From contig PAGS01000047.1 of assembly GCA_002705465.1 (NCBI GenBank), positions 8,561-14,038 of the forward strand: a stretch of 5,478 bases of DNA. Reading direction: 5' to 3'. A model generated the notes under the pieces. The model worked only from the letters and a program-made list of their open reading frames with translations, made no database searches and had not been told where the DNA came from. Shown in pieces: positions 1 to 5,478 of this stretch. The position numbers were made by a program, and so were the translations under genes. The first letter of the stretch is position 1. Each line of letters starts with the position of its first letter. Source of the DNA: Halieaceae bacterium. GTDB taxonomy: Bacteria; Pseudomonadota; Gammaproteobacteria; Pseudomonadales; Halieaceae.

Positions 1-761
1 ATCGGGTACTTTCGATTGATGGGTACGATTTCATCTCGCAATTGATCGTTGGGCGCGTGCAACGATACCGCCAGACTGACATCCGCCCACTCGGCCAGCC
101 GATCCAGGTTCGGCACCACACCCGACGTCGACAACGTCACCTTGCGCTTTGACAGGCCATAGGCGAGATCGTCACACATCAAATTCATCGCCGCCACGAC
201 GTTATCAAAGTTCAGCAGCGGCTCCCCCATGCCCATCATCACGACGTTGGTGACGACACGTCCTTTCCCTGACTGCCAGGCATCGTAGGAATTGATCGCC
301 AGCCACACCTGGCCGATGATTTCCGCAGCTGTGAGATCACGTTGAAAACCCTGCTTGCCGGTCGAGCAGAAGGTACAGTCCAGACTGCAACCTACCTGAG
401 AGGATACACACAGGGTTGCCCGGTCTCCCTCCGGGATGAGTACCGCCTCAACGAGACTCCCGCCCTCCACAGCAATTGCCCATTTACGCGTCCCGTCCTG
501 GGAGTCTTGCTGCTCTGCAATGCGGGGAGGGGTGACCTCGGCAATCTGCGACAACCGATCCCGTAAGGCCTGGCTCAGGTCCGTCATGTCATCAAAGTCG
601 CGCACGCCGCGGTGATGAATCCATTTCATCACCTGCTGGGCGCGAAACCGCTTCTCGCCCAGATCGACGAAAAACGCCTCAAGTTGGGAGCGGGTCAGCC
701 CAAGCAAATTGCGCCGATCCGACGCCGGGGTCGTGGCAATAATGTGATCCGGCGCAGTCAT
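1..761 (-). CDS. rlmN: RlmN, dual-specificity 23S rRNA/tRNA adenine-C2 methyltransferase (3' end cut by window)
   Basis: A radical-SAM enzyme that methylates C2 of A2503 in 23S rRNA and of A37 in some tRNAs, acting in the cytoplasm. I translated the minus strand from ATG at 761 and got 253 complete codons before the window edge. E. coli RlmN is 384 residues, so about a third is missing. Visible parts are an N-terminal segment beginning near LLGLTRSQL (residues 19-27), the [13 protein letters not shown] block (35-47), C118 in [10 protein letters not shown], and the CX3CX2C cluster cysteines C125, C129 and C132. GMGEP (177-181) and STSGVVP follow. These cysteines match E. coli numbering exactly, which supports this start. 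No other start codon is available before the ndk stop. The second catalytic cysteine (C355 in E. coli) lies outside the window. The gene starts 21 bp after ndk with no strong Shine-Dalgarno, so it is probably co-transcribed with ndk. Family assignment is secure. Confidence 0.97.
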   Translation of the reverse strand, partial: MTAPDHIIATTPASDRRNLLGLTRSQLEAFFVDLGEKRFRAQQVMKWIHHRGVRDFDDMTDLSQALRDRLSQIAEVTPPRIAEQQDSQDGTRKWAIAVEGGSLVEAVLIPEGDRATLCVSSQVGCSLDCTFCSTGKQGFQRDLTAAEIIGQVWLAINSYDAWQSGKGRVVTNVVMMGMGEPLLNFDNVVAAMNLMCDDLAYGLSKRKVTLSTSGVVPNLDRLAEWADVSLAVSLHAPNDQLRDEIVPINRKYP

Positions 762-782
762 GATGTCAGAGCCGGCCGGGGA

Positions 783-1208
783 TCAGCGTGAGCAGATCTC
801 GCTCGACGCGAAGAAATAGGCGATCTCGCGCTCCGCTGAAGCCGGCGAGTCCGAGCCGTGCACCGCATTAGCATCAATTGACTGCGCGAAGTCCGCTCGA
901 ATCGTGCCTGCGTCGGCCTCCTGAGGGTTGGTCGCCCCCATCAACTCGCGATTTCGCGCGATCGCGTCCTCGCCCTCCAAAACCTGCACAATCACGGGAC
1001 CCGAGGTCATGAAGGAGACAAGGTCAGGGTAAAACGCACGCTCACGGTGCTCCGCATAGAAGCCGCCTGCCAGGTTATCCGACAGGTGCACCATTTTGGC
1101 CGCCACCACTGTCAGGCCCGCTGCCTCAAAACGGCTGATAATCTGTCCGATCACGTTCTTCCCTACCGCATCGGGCTTGATAATCGATAAGGTGCGTTCC
1201 ACCGCCAT
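783..1208 (-). CDS. ndk: Nucleoside diphosphate kinase
   Basis: Transfers the gamma-phosphate of ATP to nucleoside diphosphates through a phosphohistidine, keeping NTP and dNTP pools balanced in the cytoplasm. The 141-residue protein is full length (E. coli 143). It has the N-terminal strand and IIKPDAV motif (9-15), the FMTSGP segment (66-71), the GATNP motif (91-95) and the active-site NAVHGSDS with catalytic His117, followed by the EIAYFF C-terminal signature. The position usually Pro in the family's ER/KPF segment is Ala58 here, a minor change. ATG at 1208 is preceded by GGAG at 1215-1218 with 6-nt spacing, which fixes the start. The gene lies 123 bp after fdx with its own sigma70-like promoter, and 21 bp before rlmN, so ndk-rlmN can be expressed apart from the isc genes. 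No defects seen. Confidence 0.98.
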   Translation of the reverse strand: MAVERTLSIIKPDAVGKNVIGQIISRFEAAGLTVVAAKMVHLSDNLAGGFYAEHRERAFYPDLVSFMTSGPVIVQVLEGEDAIARNRELMGATNPQEADAGTIRADFAQSIDANAVHGSDSPASAEREIAYFFASSEICSR

Positions 1209-1214
1209 GTCTGT

Positions 1215-1218
1215 CTCC
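1215..1218 (-). promoter_or_regulatory. Ribosome-binding site of ndk
   Basis: GGAG sits 6 nt before the ndk ATG, at ideal spacing. This fixes the ndk start and contrasts with rlmN, which has no clear site of its own. Confidence 0.75.
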
Positions 1219-1238
1219 GATTATTGCAATGTAAAGGT

Positions 1239-1252
1239 GAAGCGGCTGCTTC
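1239..1252 (-). other. Small stem-loop in the predicted ndk leader
   Basis: GAAGC and GCTTC pair around an AGCC loop (5-bp stem) just after the predicted ndk transcription start. It is followed by ACCTTTAC, without a proper U-tract. It could stabilise the 5' end of the ndk mRNA or act as a weak attenuator. The stem is short enough to occur by chance. Confidence 0.3.
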
Positions 1253-1262
1253 GCGGGCGCGG

Positions 1263-1292
1263 AGTATACGGCGTTTTACCCTGTGATGTCAT
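1263..1292 (-). promoter_or_regulatory. Predicted sigma70 promoter of ndk
   Basis: On the minus strand the -35 hexamer ATGACA (1287-1292) matches 5 of 6 bases of TTGACA. The -10 hexamer TATACT (1263-1268) matches 5 of 6 of TATAAT, with an 18-bp spacer. Transcription would start near 1256, about 48 bases before the ndk ATG. This would let ndk-rlmN be expressed independently of the iron-regulated isc operon. The call comes from reading the bases; no transcript data support it. Confidence 0.6.
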
Positions 1293-1306
1293 GGCAACAA
1301 TGCCAT
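1291..1306. repeat. Perfect 6-bp inverted repeat overlapping the ndk -35 element
   Basis: ATGGCA and TGCCAT flank a 4-base loop, between fdx and ndk. On the minus strand the last two bases of the right arm (1291-1292) are the first bases of the predicted -35 hexamer. No run of T follows, so it is a poor rho-independent terminator. It could be an operator half-site pair or simply chance. Confidence 0.4.
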
Positions 1307-1331
1307 GGATCGTGCGGCGCGCGCAGAGGTT

Positions 1332-1670
1332 TCAGTGCCGCTCGGAGGCGTGATTAATCGTGTAACGCGGGATCTCAACGACCAGACAGCTAACACCGAC
1401 ATTGGCCTGACAGGAAAGCCGGGATTCCGGCTCCAGCCCCCACGCCTTGTCGAGGTAATCTTCCTCAAGTTCGTCTGCCTCATTCAGCGAATCAAACCCC
1501 TCGCGCACAATGACGTGACAAGTCGTGCAGGCACACGACATTTCGCAGGCATGCTCGATATCAATATCGTGACGCAGTAGCGCCTCACAGATGCTCTCGC
1601 CCACCTCCGCTTTGACCACAGCGCCCTCAGGGCAGATCTCGTGATGAGGTAGCACAACTATTTCGGTCAC
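1332..1670 (-). CDS. fdx: Isc-type [2Fe-2S] ferredoxin
   Basis: An adrenodoxin-like ferredoxin that supplies electrons for cluster assembly on IscU. The 112-residue product is nearly the same length as E. coli Fdx (111). Cluster ligands C42, C48, C51 and C87 fall at E. coli positions within the IEHACEMSCACTTCH segment and the ESRLSCQA segment. C46, also typical of the Isc subgroup, is present, and the tail EIPRYTINHA is characteristic. C28 and C95 sit at positions where the E. coli protein has no Cys, so they are probably not ligands. Translation starts at GTG (1668-1670), which overlaps the hscA stop as GTGA. GGGAG at 1678-1682 lies 7 nt upstream and supports this start. The overlap implies translational coupling to hscA. 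Downstream is a 123-bp gap in which iscX would normally begin, but iscX is missing. Identity is very sure. Confidence 0.98.
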   Translation of the reverse strand: MTEIVVLPHHEICPEGAVVKAEVGESICEALLRHDIDIEHACEMSCACTTCHVIVREGFDSLNEADELEEDYLDKAWGLEPESRLSCQANVGVSCLVVEIPRYTINHASERH

Positions 1671-3547
1671 CGTCCGTCTCCCTGCTCTTGATCAGACTCC
1701 AGGTCTGTAATTGCCACCCCCTGCAGAGCGGCCTGAATACTCCGGTCCATGCGACGCGCCGCAAAGGTTTCTGTGGCTCGGCCTAGTGATTCGGTTGCGT
1801 CGCGAATGGCCTCGGGTTGGTTGCCGTCCATCACGGCCTCGAGCGCCGCTGCGTTCTGCTCCAAGTCTCTCAACTCGGCGTCAGAGAGCAGATCGCCGTC
1901 TTTAGCAAGTGCCGCCCGGAGACCCGCCAGCAGTCCCTCTGCTTCGACCTGAGCCTCGCCTAATTTTCTGGCCTGCATATCCTCCCCGGCGTGCTCATAC
2001 CCCGCTTTGAGCATCTCGGTAATTTGGCTTTCCCTGAGACCAAAAGCGGGCTTCACCACGACATCACTGCGGGCTCCCGTCTCCTGCTCCAGAGCCGTCA
2101 CCTCAAGGATGCCGTCAGCGTCAACCCGAAACGTCACCTCGATCCTCGCCGCACCGGCAACCATTGGCGGGATACCTTTCAGCTCGAACTGCGCAAGTGA
2201 GCGACAGTCCTCTACGCGCTCACGCTCTCCCTGCACCACATGCACGATCAAACCCGTTTGGCCGTCCCTTGCTGTGGTGAACTCCTGCGCTCTGGCAACC
2301 GGTATGGTGCTGTTTCGGTCGATAATCCGCTCCACCAGTCCGCCATAGGTCTCAAGCCCCAGAGAGAGCGGTATGACATCGAGCAACAGCGCCTCATCAC
2401 CCGCCCGATTCCCCACCAAAATATCTGCCTGACGGGCCGCACCCATGGCGACCACCTGATCGGGATCCAAACTGCAGAGCGGCTCCAGCCCAAAGCATTC
2501 CGCTACCGCCTGTCGCACTGAGGGCGTGCGGGTGGACCCTCCCACCAACACCACTCGATCAACCGCGGCCACCTCTGCATCTGCCAACGTCTCTCGACAG
2601 GCGTGGAGGGTTCGCTCGATGAACGGCGCGATCAACGACTCCAACACAGAGCGATCAATCGTGATCTCTGACAAAGCCTCGGCAAGGTCGGAGACGTCCA
2701 GCGTCACGCTCTCTTGCTCGGTGAGCGCCTCTTTGGCATCTCGCGCAGACTGCAGTGTCTTCCGCCGCTGGGTGGACGAAGGGTTAGCAAGCGCCAGCTC
2801 AGCCAATAAGTGATCAGCGAGCGCCCGATCAAAGTCGTCACCCCCAAGTGCGCTATCTCCTCCGGTAGCCAGCACCTCGAAGATACCCTTGCGCATTCTC
2901 AGTAGGGATACATCGAAGGTGCCGCCTCCAAGGTCGTAGACGGCGAGAACAGAGGACTCCTCGGCCTGTTCGTCCAAGCCGTAGGCCACTGCCGCCGCTG
3001 TCGGCTCATTCAATAATCGCAACACCTTAATTCCCGCAAGCTCCGCCGCCTGACGGGTCGCCTGACGTTGCGCGTCATCAAAATAGGCTGGAACCGTAAT
3101 CACCGCGCCGGAAATAGGCGCGTCAAGCTGCGGCTCGGCTCGCTCCCTGAGCGCCGCCAAAATAGCAGCCGCCACCTCTACCGGCGTCTTGGCGCCTGCA
3201 GCGGTGGCAAACGCCAAAGTGTCACCCGGCGCCAGCGTTACATAGGGGTCGTCCTCAAATTCCCCTCGAGCGCGCCCGAGCATTCTCTTTGCCGAGGCAA
3301 TGGTATTCGCCGGTTCGGCGCTGGCCTGCGCCATGGCCGCCTGACCGATCCGCACATCGCTCGCGCCGAAATAGACAACCGATGACAGAGAGGGACTCCC
3401 GGACCCGTCTTGCAGTACCTGCAGCGAGGCGCCATCAAAATGCGCGATCAGGCTATTCGTTGTACCCAGATCTATCCCTACAGCCACTTTCCGCTTCGTG
3501 TCAGGATCAAGGCCGGCGCCCGGCTCGGCGATTTGAAGCAGCACCAT
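1667..3547 (-). CDS. hscA: HscA, Fe-S assembly Hsp70 chaperone
   Basis: A specialised Hsp70 ATPase that binds the LPPVK motif of IscU and, with HscB, drives cluster release. The 626-residue product (E. coli 616) starts MVLLQIAEPG, very like E. coli MALLQISEPG. Nucleotide-binding domain, about residues 20-385: GIDLGTTNS (24-32), ITVPAYFDD (150-158), NEPTAAAVAYG (180-190), DLGGGTFD (205-212), GGDSALGGDDFD (229-240) and VGGSTR (335-340). The interdomain linker LLLDV is at 387-391, followed by the substrate-binding beta domain and a helical lid containing FAARRMD. The chosen ATG (3545-3547) is 2 bp after the hscB stop with GGAGG at 3558-3562. The same frame stays open upstream to 3658, but that would add 37 non-homologous residues inside hscB. 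The C-terminal tail is about 10 residues longer than in E. coli and polar. One conserved proline before the SVV strand is Ser55. It ends inside the fdx start. Confidence 0.98.
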   Translation of the reverse strand: MVLLQIAEPGAGLDPDTKRKVAVGIDLGTTNSLIAHFDGASLQVLQDGSGSPSLSSVVYFGASDVRIGQAAMAQASAEPANTIASAKRMLGRARGEFEDDPYVTLAPGDTLAFATAAGAKTPVEVAAAILAALRERAEPQLDAPISGAVITVPAYFDDAQRQATRQAAELAGIKVLRLLNEPTAAAVAYGLDEQAEESSVLAVYDLGGGTFDVSLLRMRKGIFEVLATGGDSALGGDDFDRALADHLLAELALANPSSTQRRKTLQSARDAKEALTEQESVTLDVSDLAEALSEITIDRSVLESLIAPFIERTLHACRETLADAEVAAVDRVVLVGGSTRTPSVRQAVAECFGLEPLCSLDPDQVVAMGAARQADILVGNRAGDEALLLDVIPLSLGLETYGGLVERIIDRNSTIPVARAQEFTTARDGQTGLIVHVVQGERERVEDCRSLAQFELKGIPPMVAGAARIEVTFRVDADGILEVTALEQETGARSDVVVKPAFGLRESQITEMLKAGYEHAGEDMQARKLGEAQVEAEGLLAGLRAALAKDGDLLSDAELRDLEQNAAALEAVMDGNQPEAIRDATESLGRATETFAARRMDRSIQAALQGVAITDLESDQEQGDGR

Positions 3548-3549
3548 GG

Positions 3550-4074
3550 CTAGCGCGCCTCCGGACGCGCGGCTTCCTGAAGCTTGGACAAAAAGCACAT
3601 TTCCTGCCAGCAACGGGCCGCCGCCGACCAATCCGATGCGGCTATCGATTGCGCACACCCATCGCGGCTCGACTGGTACAGCGTCGTGATCTCGGCATGC
3701 AGGGCTTCACGAGCCGCCGCATCGTCGGCAGGTGTCTCCTCCAGACGTTCCCGGAGCATTATTTGCTTCATCAGGAACTCGCCTCCAACGCCCTGTCGTT
3801 CAGCGGCCTCTAGATCCACCCCCGCTCGGGAGAGCAGGTACTCCGCACGGGTGACTTCGTGCGAGAGGGTTTGATAAGCGCTGTTAATGTCGGCACAGAG
3901 TTGGGCTGCCATGCGCTGCTCCATCTGAGACTGACCGGCATACAGGTCAGGATGAAATTGCGCCAATAAGGCGTGGTAGGACTGTTCTAACGTGGCTTCG
4001 TCAAGGGTGAGCTCGGGTTGAAGCTGAAACAATGCGAAGTAGTCGCGTGCGGGCGCACCCGGTGTGGCGTTCAC
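3550..4074 (-). CDS. hscB: HscB, J-domain co-chaperone of HscA
   Basis: A type III J-protein (Hsc20) that binds IscU, delivers it to HscA and stimulates HscA ATPase. With the GTG start at 4072-4074 the product is 174 residues (E. coli 171). The J-domain spans about residues 11-80, with DYFALF (11-16) and the HPD motif at 41-43. It is followed by the RAEYLLS segment that ends the J-domain, and a helical C-terminal domain with FLMKQIMLRERLEE and CFLSKLQ, matching the IscU-binding bundle. HPD is followed by Leu-Tyr rather than the usual Lys/Arg-Phe. Start choice: the frame is open to another GTG at 4107, which would overlap iscA by 31 bases and has a purine tract too close to the codon. The 4074 GTG lies 2 bp after the iscA stop and mirrors the 2-bp hscB-hscA spacing, but it lacks a strong Shine-Dalgarno. 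Function is very sure; the exact start is moderately sure. Confidence 0.93.
   Translation of the reverse strand: MNATPGAPARDYFALFQLQPELTLDEATLEQSYHALLAQFHPDLYAGQSQMEQRMAAQLCADINSAYQTLSHEVTRAEYLLSRAGVDLEAAERQGVGGEFLMKQIMLRERLEETPADDAAAREALHAEITTLYQSSRDGCAQSIAASDWSAAARCWQEMCFLSKLQEAARPEAR
3558..3562 (-). promoter_or_regulatory. Ribosome-binding site deciding the hscA start
   Basis: GGAGG inside the last codons of hscB lies 10 nt before the ATG at 3547. It supports MVLLQIAEP as the true HscA N-terminus over the open frame reaching 3658. Confidence 0.65.
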
Positions 4075-4076
4075 AA

Positions 4077-4400
4077 TTAGACGGTGAAGCTTTCGCCGCA
4101 GCCGCACTCTCCCGCAACATTGGGATTGCGGAACTCCAGACCCTCGTTCAGCCCTTCCCGGGCGAAATCGACAATCGTGCCGTCTAGGTATACGAGGCTT
4201 TTGGGATCCACAAACACCTTCACCCCGTCAGATTCAAAGAAAGTGTCCTCGGGTTCAGGCAGATCAACAAACTCCAGAACATAGGCGAGACCGGAGCAAC
4301 CAGAGGCTTTGACGCCAATGCGGATTCCCTCGCCTTTACCCCGGCTCTGCAACTGGCGGCCAACGTGCGCCGCTGCTTCTGATGTCAGGCTGATGGCCAT
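4077..4400 (-). CDS. iscA: IscA, A-type Fe-S carrier
   Basis: An A-type carrier that holds iron or an Fe-S cluster and passes it to target apoproteins, notably [4Fe-4S] enzymes. The 107-residue product equals the E. coli length. The three ligand cysteines are at C35 (in ASGCSGLAY) and C99/C101 (in GECGCGESF), the exact E. coli positions. These features separate it from ErpA or SufA only weakly; its place between iscU and hscB makes IscA the right name. The ATG follows the iscU TAA with no gap (TAAATG), and AGGA at 4408-4411 gives 7-nt spacing, so translation is coupled to iscU. Nothing odd seen. Confidence 0.97.
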   Translation of the reverse strand: MAISLTSEAAAHVGRQLQSRGKGEGIRIGVKASGCSGLAYVLEFVDLPEPEDTFFESDGVKVFVDPKSLVYLDGTIVDFAREGLNEGLEFRNPNVAGECGCGESFTV

Positions 4401-4784
4401 TTAGCCGTCCTGTTTATCCCGGTAGTTCTTCACCGCCGCCTTGATGGCGTCCTCCGCCAACACCGAGCAGTGGATTTTTACCGGCGGCAGGGAAAGCTCC
4501 TGTGCGATCTCGGTATTTTTGATCGACGCCGCCTCATCGAGGTTTTTACCTTTTACCCACTCGGTCAGGAGCGAGCTTGAGGCGATGGCCGAACCGCATC
4601 CGTAGGTTTTGAACTTGGCGTCCTCGATCACGCCGTCGTCGTTGACCTGAATCTGCAAGCGCATCACGTCGCCGCAGGCAGGCGCACCCACCATACCGGT
4701 ACCCACGCTGTCATCAGCTTCATCGAGCTTGCCGACATTGCGCGGGTTATCGTAGTGATCAATTACCTTGTCGCTATAAGCCAT
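4401..4784 (-). CDS. iscU: IscU, Fe-S cluster scaffold
   Basis: The scaffold on which sulfur from IscS and iron are combined into a [2Fe-2S] cluster. The 127-residue product is the usual length (E. coli 128). Ligands C37, C63 and C106 are present with D39 and H105, all at E. coli positions, in the segments GAPACGDVM, TYGCGSAIASSS and KIHCSVLAEDA. The HscA recognition motif LPPVK is intact at 99-103, which matches the presence of hscA and hscB downstream. The start ATG (4782-4784) is preceded by GGGAG at 4791-4795 with 6-nt spacing, the clearest ribosome-binding site in the isc part. It lies 30 bp after iscS and directly abuts iscA. No anomalies. Confidence 0.99.
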   Translation of the reverse strand: MAYSDKVIDHYDNPRNVGKLDEADDSVGTGMVGAPACGDVMRLQIQVNDDGVIEDAKFKTYGCGSAIASSSLLTEWVKGKNLDEAASIKNTEIAQELSLPPVKIHCSVLAEDAIKAAVKNYRDKQDG

Positions 4785-4790
4785 GGTTCT

Positions 4791-4795
4791 CTCCC
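4791..4795 (-). promoter_or_regulatory. Ribosome-binding site of iscU
   Basis: GGGAG lies 6 nt before the iscU ATG, within the 30-bp iscS-iscU spacer. That spacer is the only gap of more than 2 bp between the isc genes seen here. A strong independent site would support high translation of the scaffold relative to iscS. Confidence 0.65.
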
Positions 4796-4814
4796 AAGGG
4801 CATTACGGGGGCCG

Positions 4815-5478
4815 TCAGTGCGCCGCCCATTCAATCGAATTGAGGTCTACACCGTCCTGATACATGTCCCACAAAGGCGACAATTCGCGCAGCTTCTCGA
4901 CTGCGTGGCGAACACAGGTCGCCGCGTGATCCACTTCTGCATCCGTCGTGAATCGTCCAAAGCTGAATCGCAACGAACTGTGCGCCAGCTCATCGTTCAG
5001 CCCCAGCGCACGCAAGACATAAGAGGGCTCGAGACTCGCCGAGGTGCAGGCGGACCCGCTAGATATCGCCAGGTCTCGCAAAGACATAATCAGCGACTCG
5101 CCCTCGACAAACGCAAAGCTGACATTCAGCGCGCCCGGCAACCGCTGATCGCGATCGCCATTGATGTGAACCTCGGGGATATCATTGATGGCGTTCCAGA
5201 AGCGCAGTCTGAGCGCCGCGAGACGATCTGCCTCGGCCGTCATCTCCTCTCTGGCAAGACGAGCCGCCTCACCGAACCCGACAAGCTGGTGCGTTGCTAG
5301 TGTGCCGGACCGCATGCCTCGCTCGTGGCCACCGCCGTGCATCTGCGCTTCAAGCCGCACTCGAGGCTTTCTACGAACATACAGGGCGCCCACGCCCTTT
5401 GGTCCGTACATCTTGTGCGCCGACATCGACAGCAGGTCAATTTTCATGGTTTCCATGTCCAGCGGCACTTTCCCCGCG
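4815..5478 (-). CDS. iscS: IscS, cysteine desulfurase (5' end cut by window)
   Basis: A PLP enzyme that converts L-cysteine to alanine and carries the released sulfur as a persulfide to IscU and to tRNA thiolation partners. Only the C-terminal 220 codons plus one base are inside the window; they align without gaps with E. coli residues about 185-404. Visible parts are the PLP lysine in [10 protein letters not shown] (E. coli K206, codon at 5412-5414), the [12 protein letters not shown] segment, and the mobile catalytic-loop cysteine in [10 protein letters not shown] (C328, codon at 5046-5048). The conserved C-terminal tail [11 protein letters not shown], which helps contact IscU, is also present. 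The frame runs off the right edge, so the GTG at 5466-5468 is an internal valine, not a start. In this operon iscR usually lies upstream, outside the window. Confidence 0.98.
   Translation of the reverse strand, partial: AGKVPLDMETMKIDLLSMSAHKMYGPKGVGALYVRRKPRVRLEAQMHGGGHERGMRSGTLATHQLVGFGEAARLAREEMTAEADRLAALRLRFWNAINDIPEVHINGDRDQRLPGALNVSFAFVEGESLIMSLRDLAISSGSACTSASLEPSYVLRALGLNDELAHSSLRFSFGRFTTDAEVDHAATCVRHAVEKLRELSPLWDMYQDGVDLNSIEWAAH

Noticed and set aside
342..566. 74-codon plus-strand open frame at the left end
   Set aside because: The opposite strand encodes the RlmN cluster-binding region with exact conserved cysteines, so this frame is a shadow.
1291..1330. Rho-independent terminator after fdx
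   Set aside because: The only hairpins are a 6-bp palindrome and a 4-bp GC stem, and neither is followed by a T-run on the minus strand.
3289..3813. 174-codon open frame on the plus strand opposite hscA and hscB
   Set aside because: It is rich in Arg, Pro and Ala as antisense frames usually are, spans the hscB-hscA junction, and has no recognisable motif.
4755..5300. 181-codon open frame on the plus strand opposite iscS
   Set aside because: It lies antisense to a clear iscS, resembles no family I know, and is an expected by-product of codon bias in a GC-rich gene.
5466..5468. GTG as the start of a short IscS-like protein
   Set aside because: The frame continues to the window edge with residues (A-G-K) that match IscS, so this is an internal valine of a truncated gene.
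1..5478. A novel or accessory system (mobile element, defence island, CRISPR, toxin-antitoxin)
   Set aside because: Every gene is a conserved housekeeping family in known synteny; no transposase, terminal repeats, direct-repeat arrays or unexplained genes were found.

Overview
The window is a compact, single-strand (minus) block of conserved bacterial housekeeping genes. In transcription order, from the right edge to the left, it holds iscS (3' part only), iscU, iscA, hscB, hscA, fdx, ndk and rlmN (5' part only). This is the iron-sulfur cluster (Isc) assembly operon followed by the ndk-rlmN pair. The protein sequences, the residue-for-residue agreement with E. coli numbering (IscS K206/C328, IscU C37/C63/C106, IscA C35/C99/C101, Fdx C42/C48/C51/C87, Ndk H117, RlmN C118/C125/C129/C132) and the fdx-ndk-rlmN continuation all point to a gammaproteobacterium. 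As I recall it, the Pseudomonas locus has the same continuation. A marine, moderately GC-rich lineage near the Pseudomonadales/Cellvibrionales is my guess, not something the sequence proves.

Layout: positions 4815-5478 carry the C-terminal half of cysteine desulfurase IscS. Positions 4401-4784 carry the scaffold IscU, 4077-4400 the A-type carrier IscA, 3550-4074 the J-protein HscB, 1667-3547 the Hsp70 HscA, and 1332-1670 the [2Fe-2S] ferredoxin. Spacing is very tight (30 bp, 0 bp, 2 bp, 2 bp, then a 4-base GTGA overlap), as expected for one translationally coupled mRNA. A 123-bp gap (1209-1331) separates fdx from ndk (783-1208). It holds a good sigma70-type promoter for ndk, a small palindrome overlapping the -35 element, and a small stem-loop in the leader. 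No iscX lies between fdx and ndk. rlmN (1-761) follows ndk after 21 bp.

How the genes work together: IscS takes sulfur from cysteine and passes it to IscU, where a [2Fe-2S] cluster is built with electrons from Fdx. HscB brings loaded IscU to HscA, which recognises the LPPVK motif (visible in this IscU) and uses ATP to release the cluster to acceptors or carriers such as IscA. RlmN is itself a [4Fe-4S] radical-SAM enzyme, so a likely client of the pathway is encoded just downstream. Ndk balances nucleoside triphosphates and has no direct Isc role.

I see no mobile element, CRISPR, tRNA/rRNA or novel defence-like system. The plus-strand open frames are shadows of the minus-strand genes. The points worth a second look are modest: the missing iscX, the ndk promoter/palindrome, start-codon choices for hscA and hscB, and a few unusual residues in HscA and HscB.
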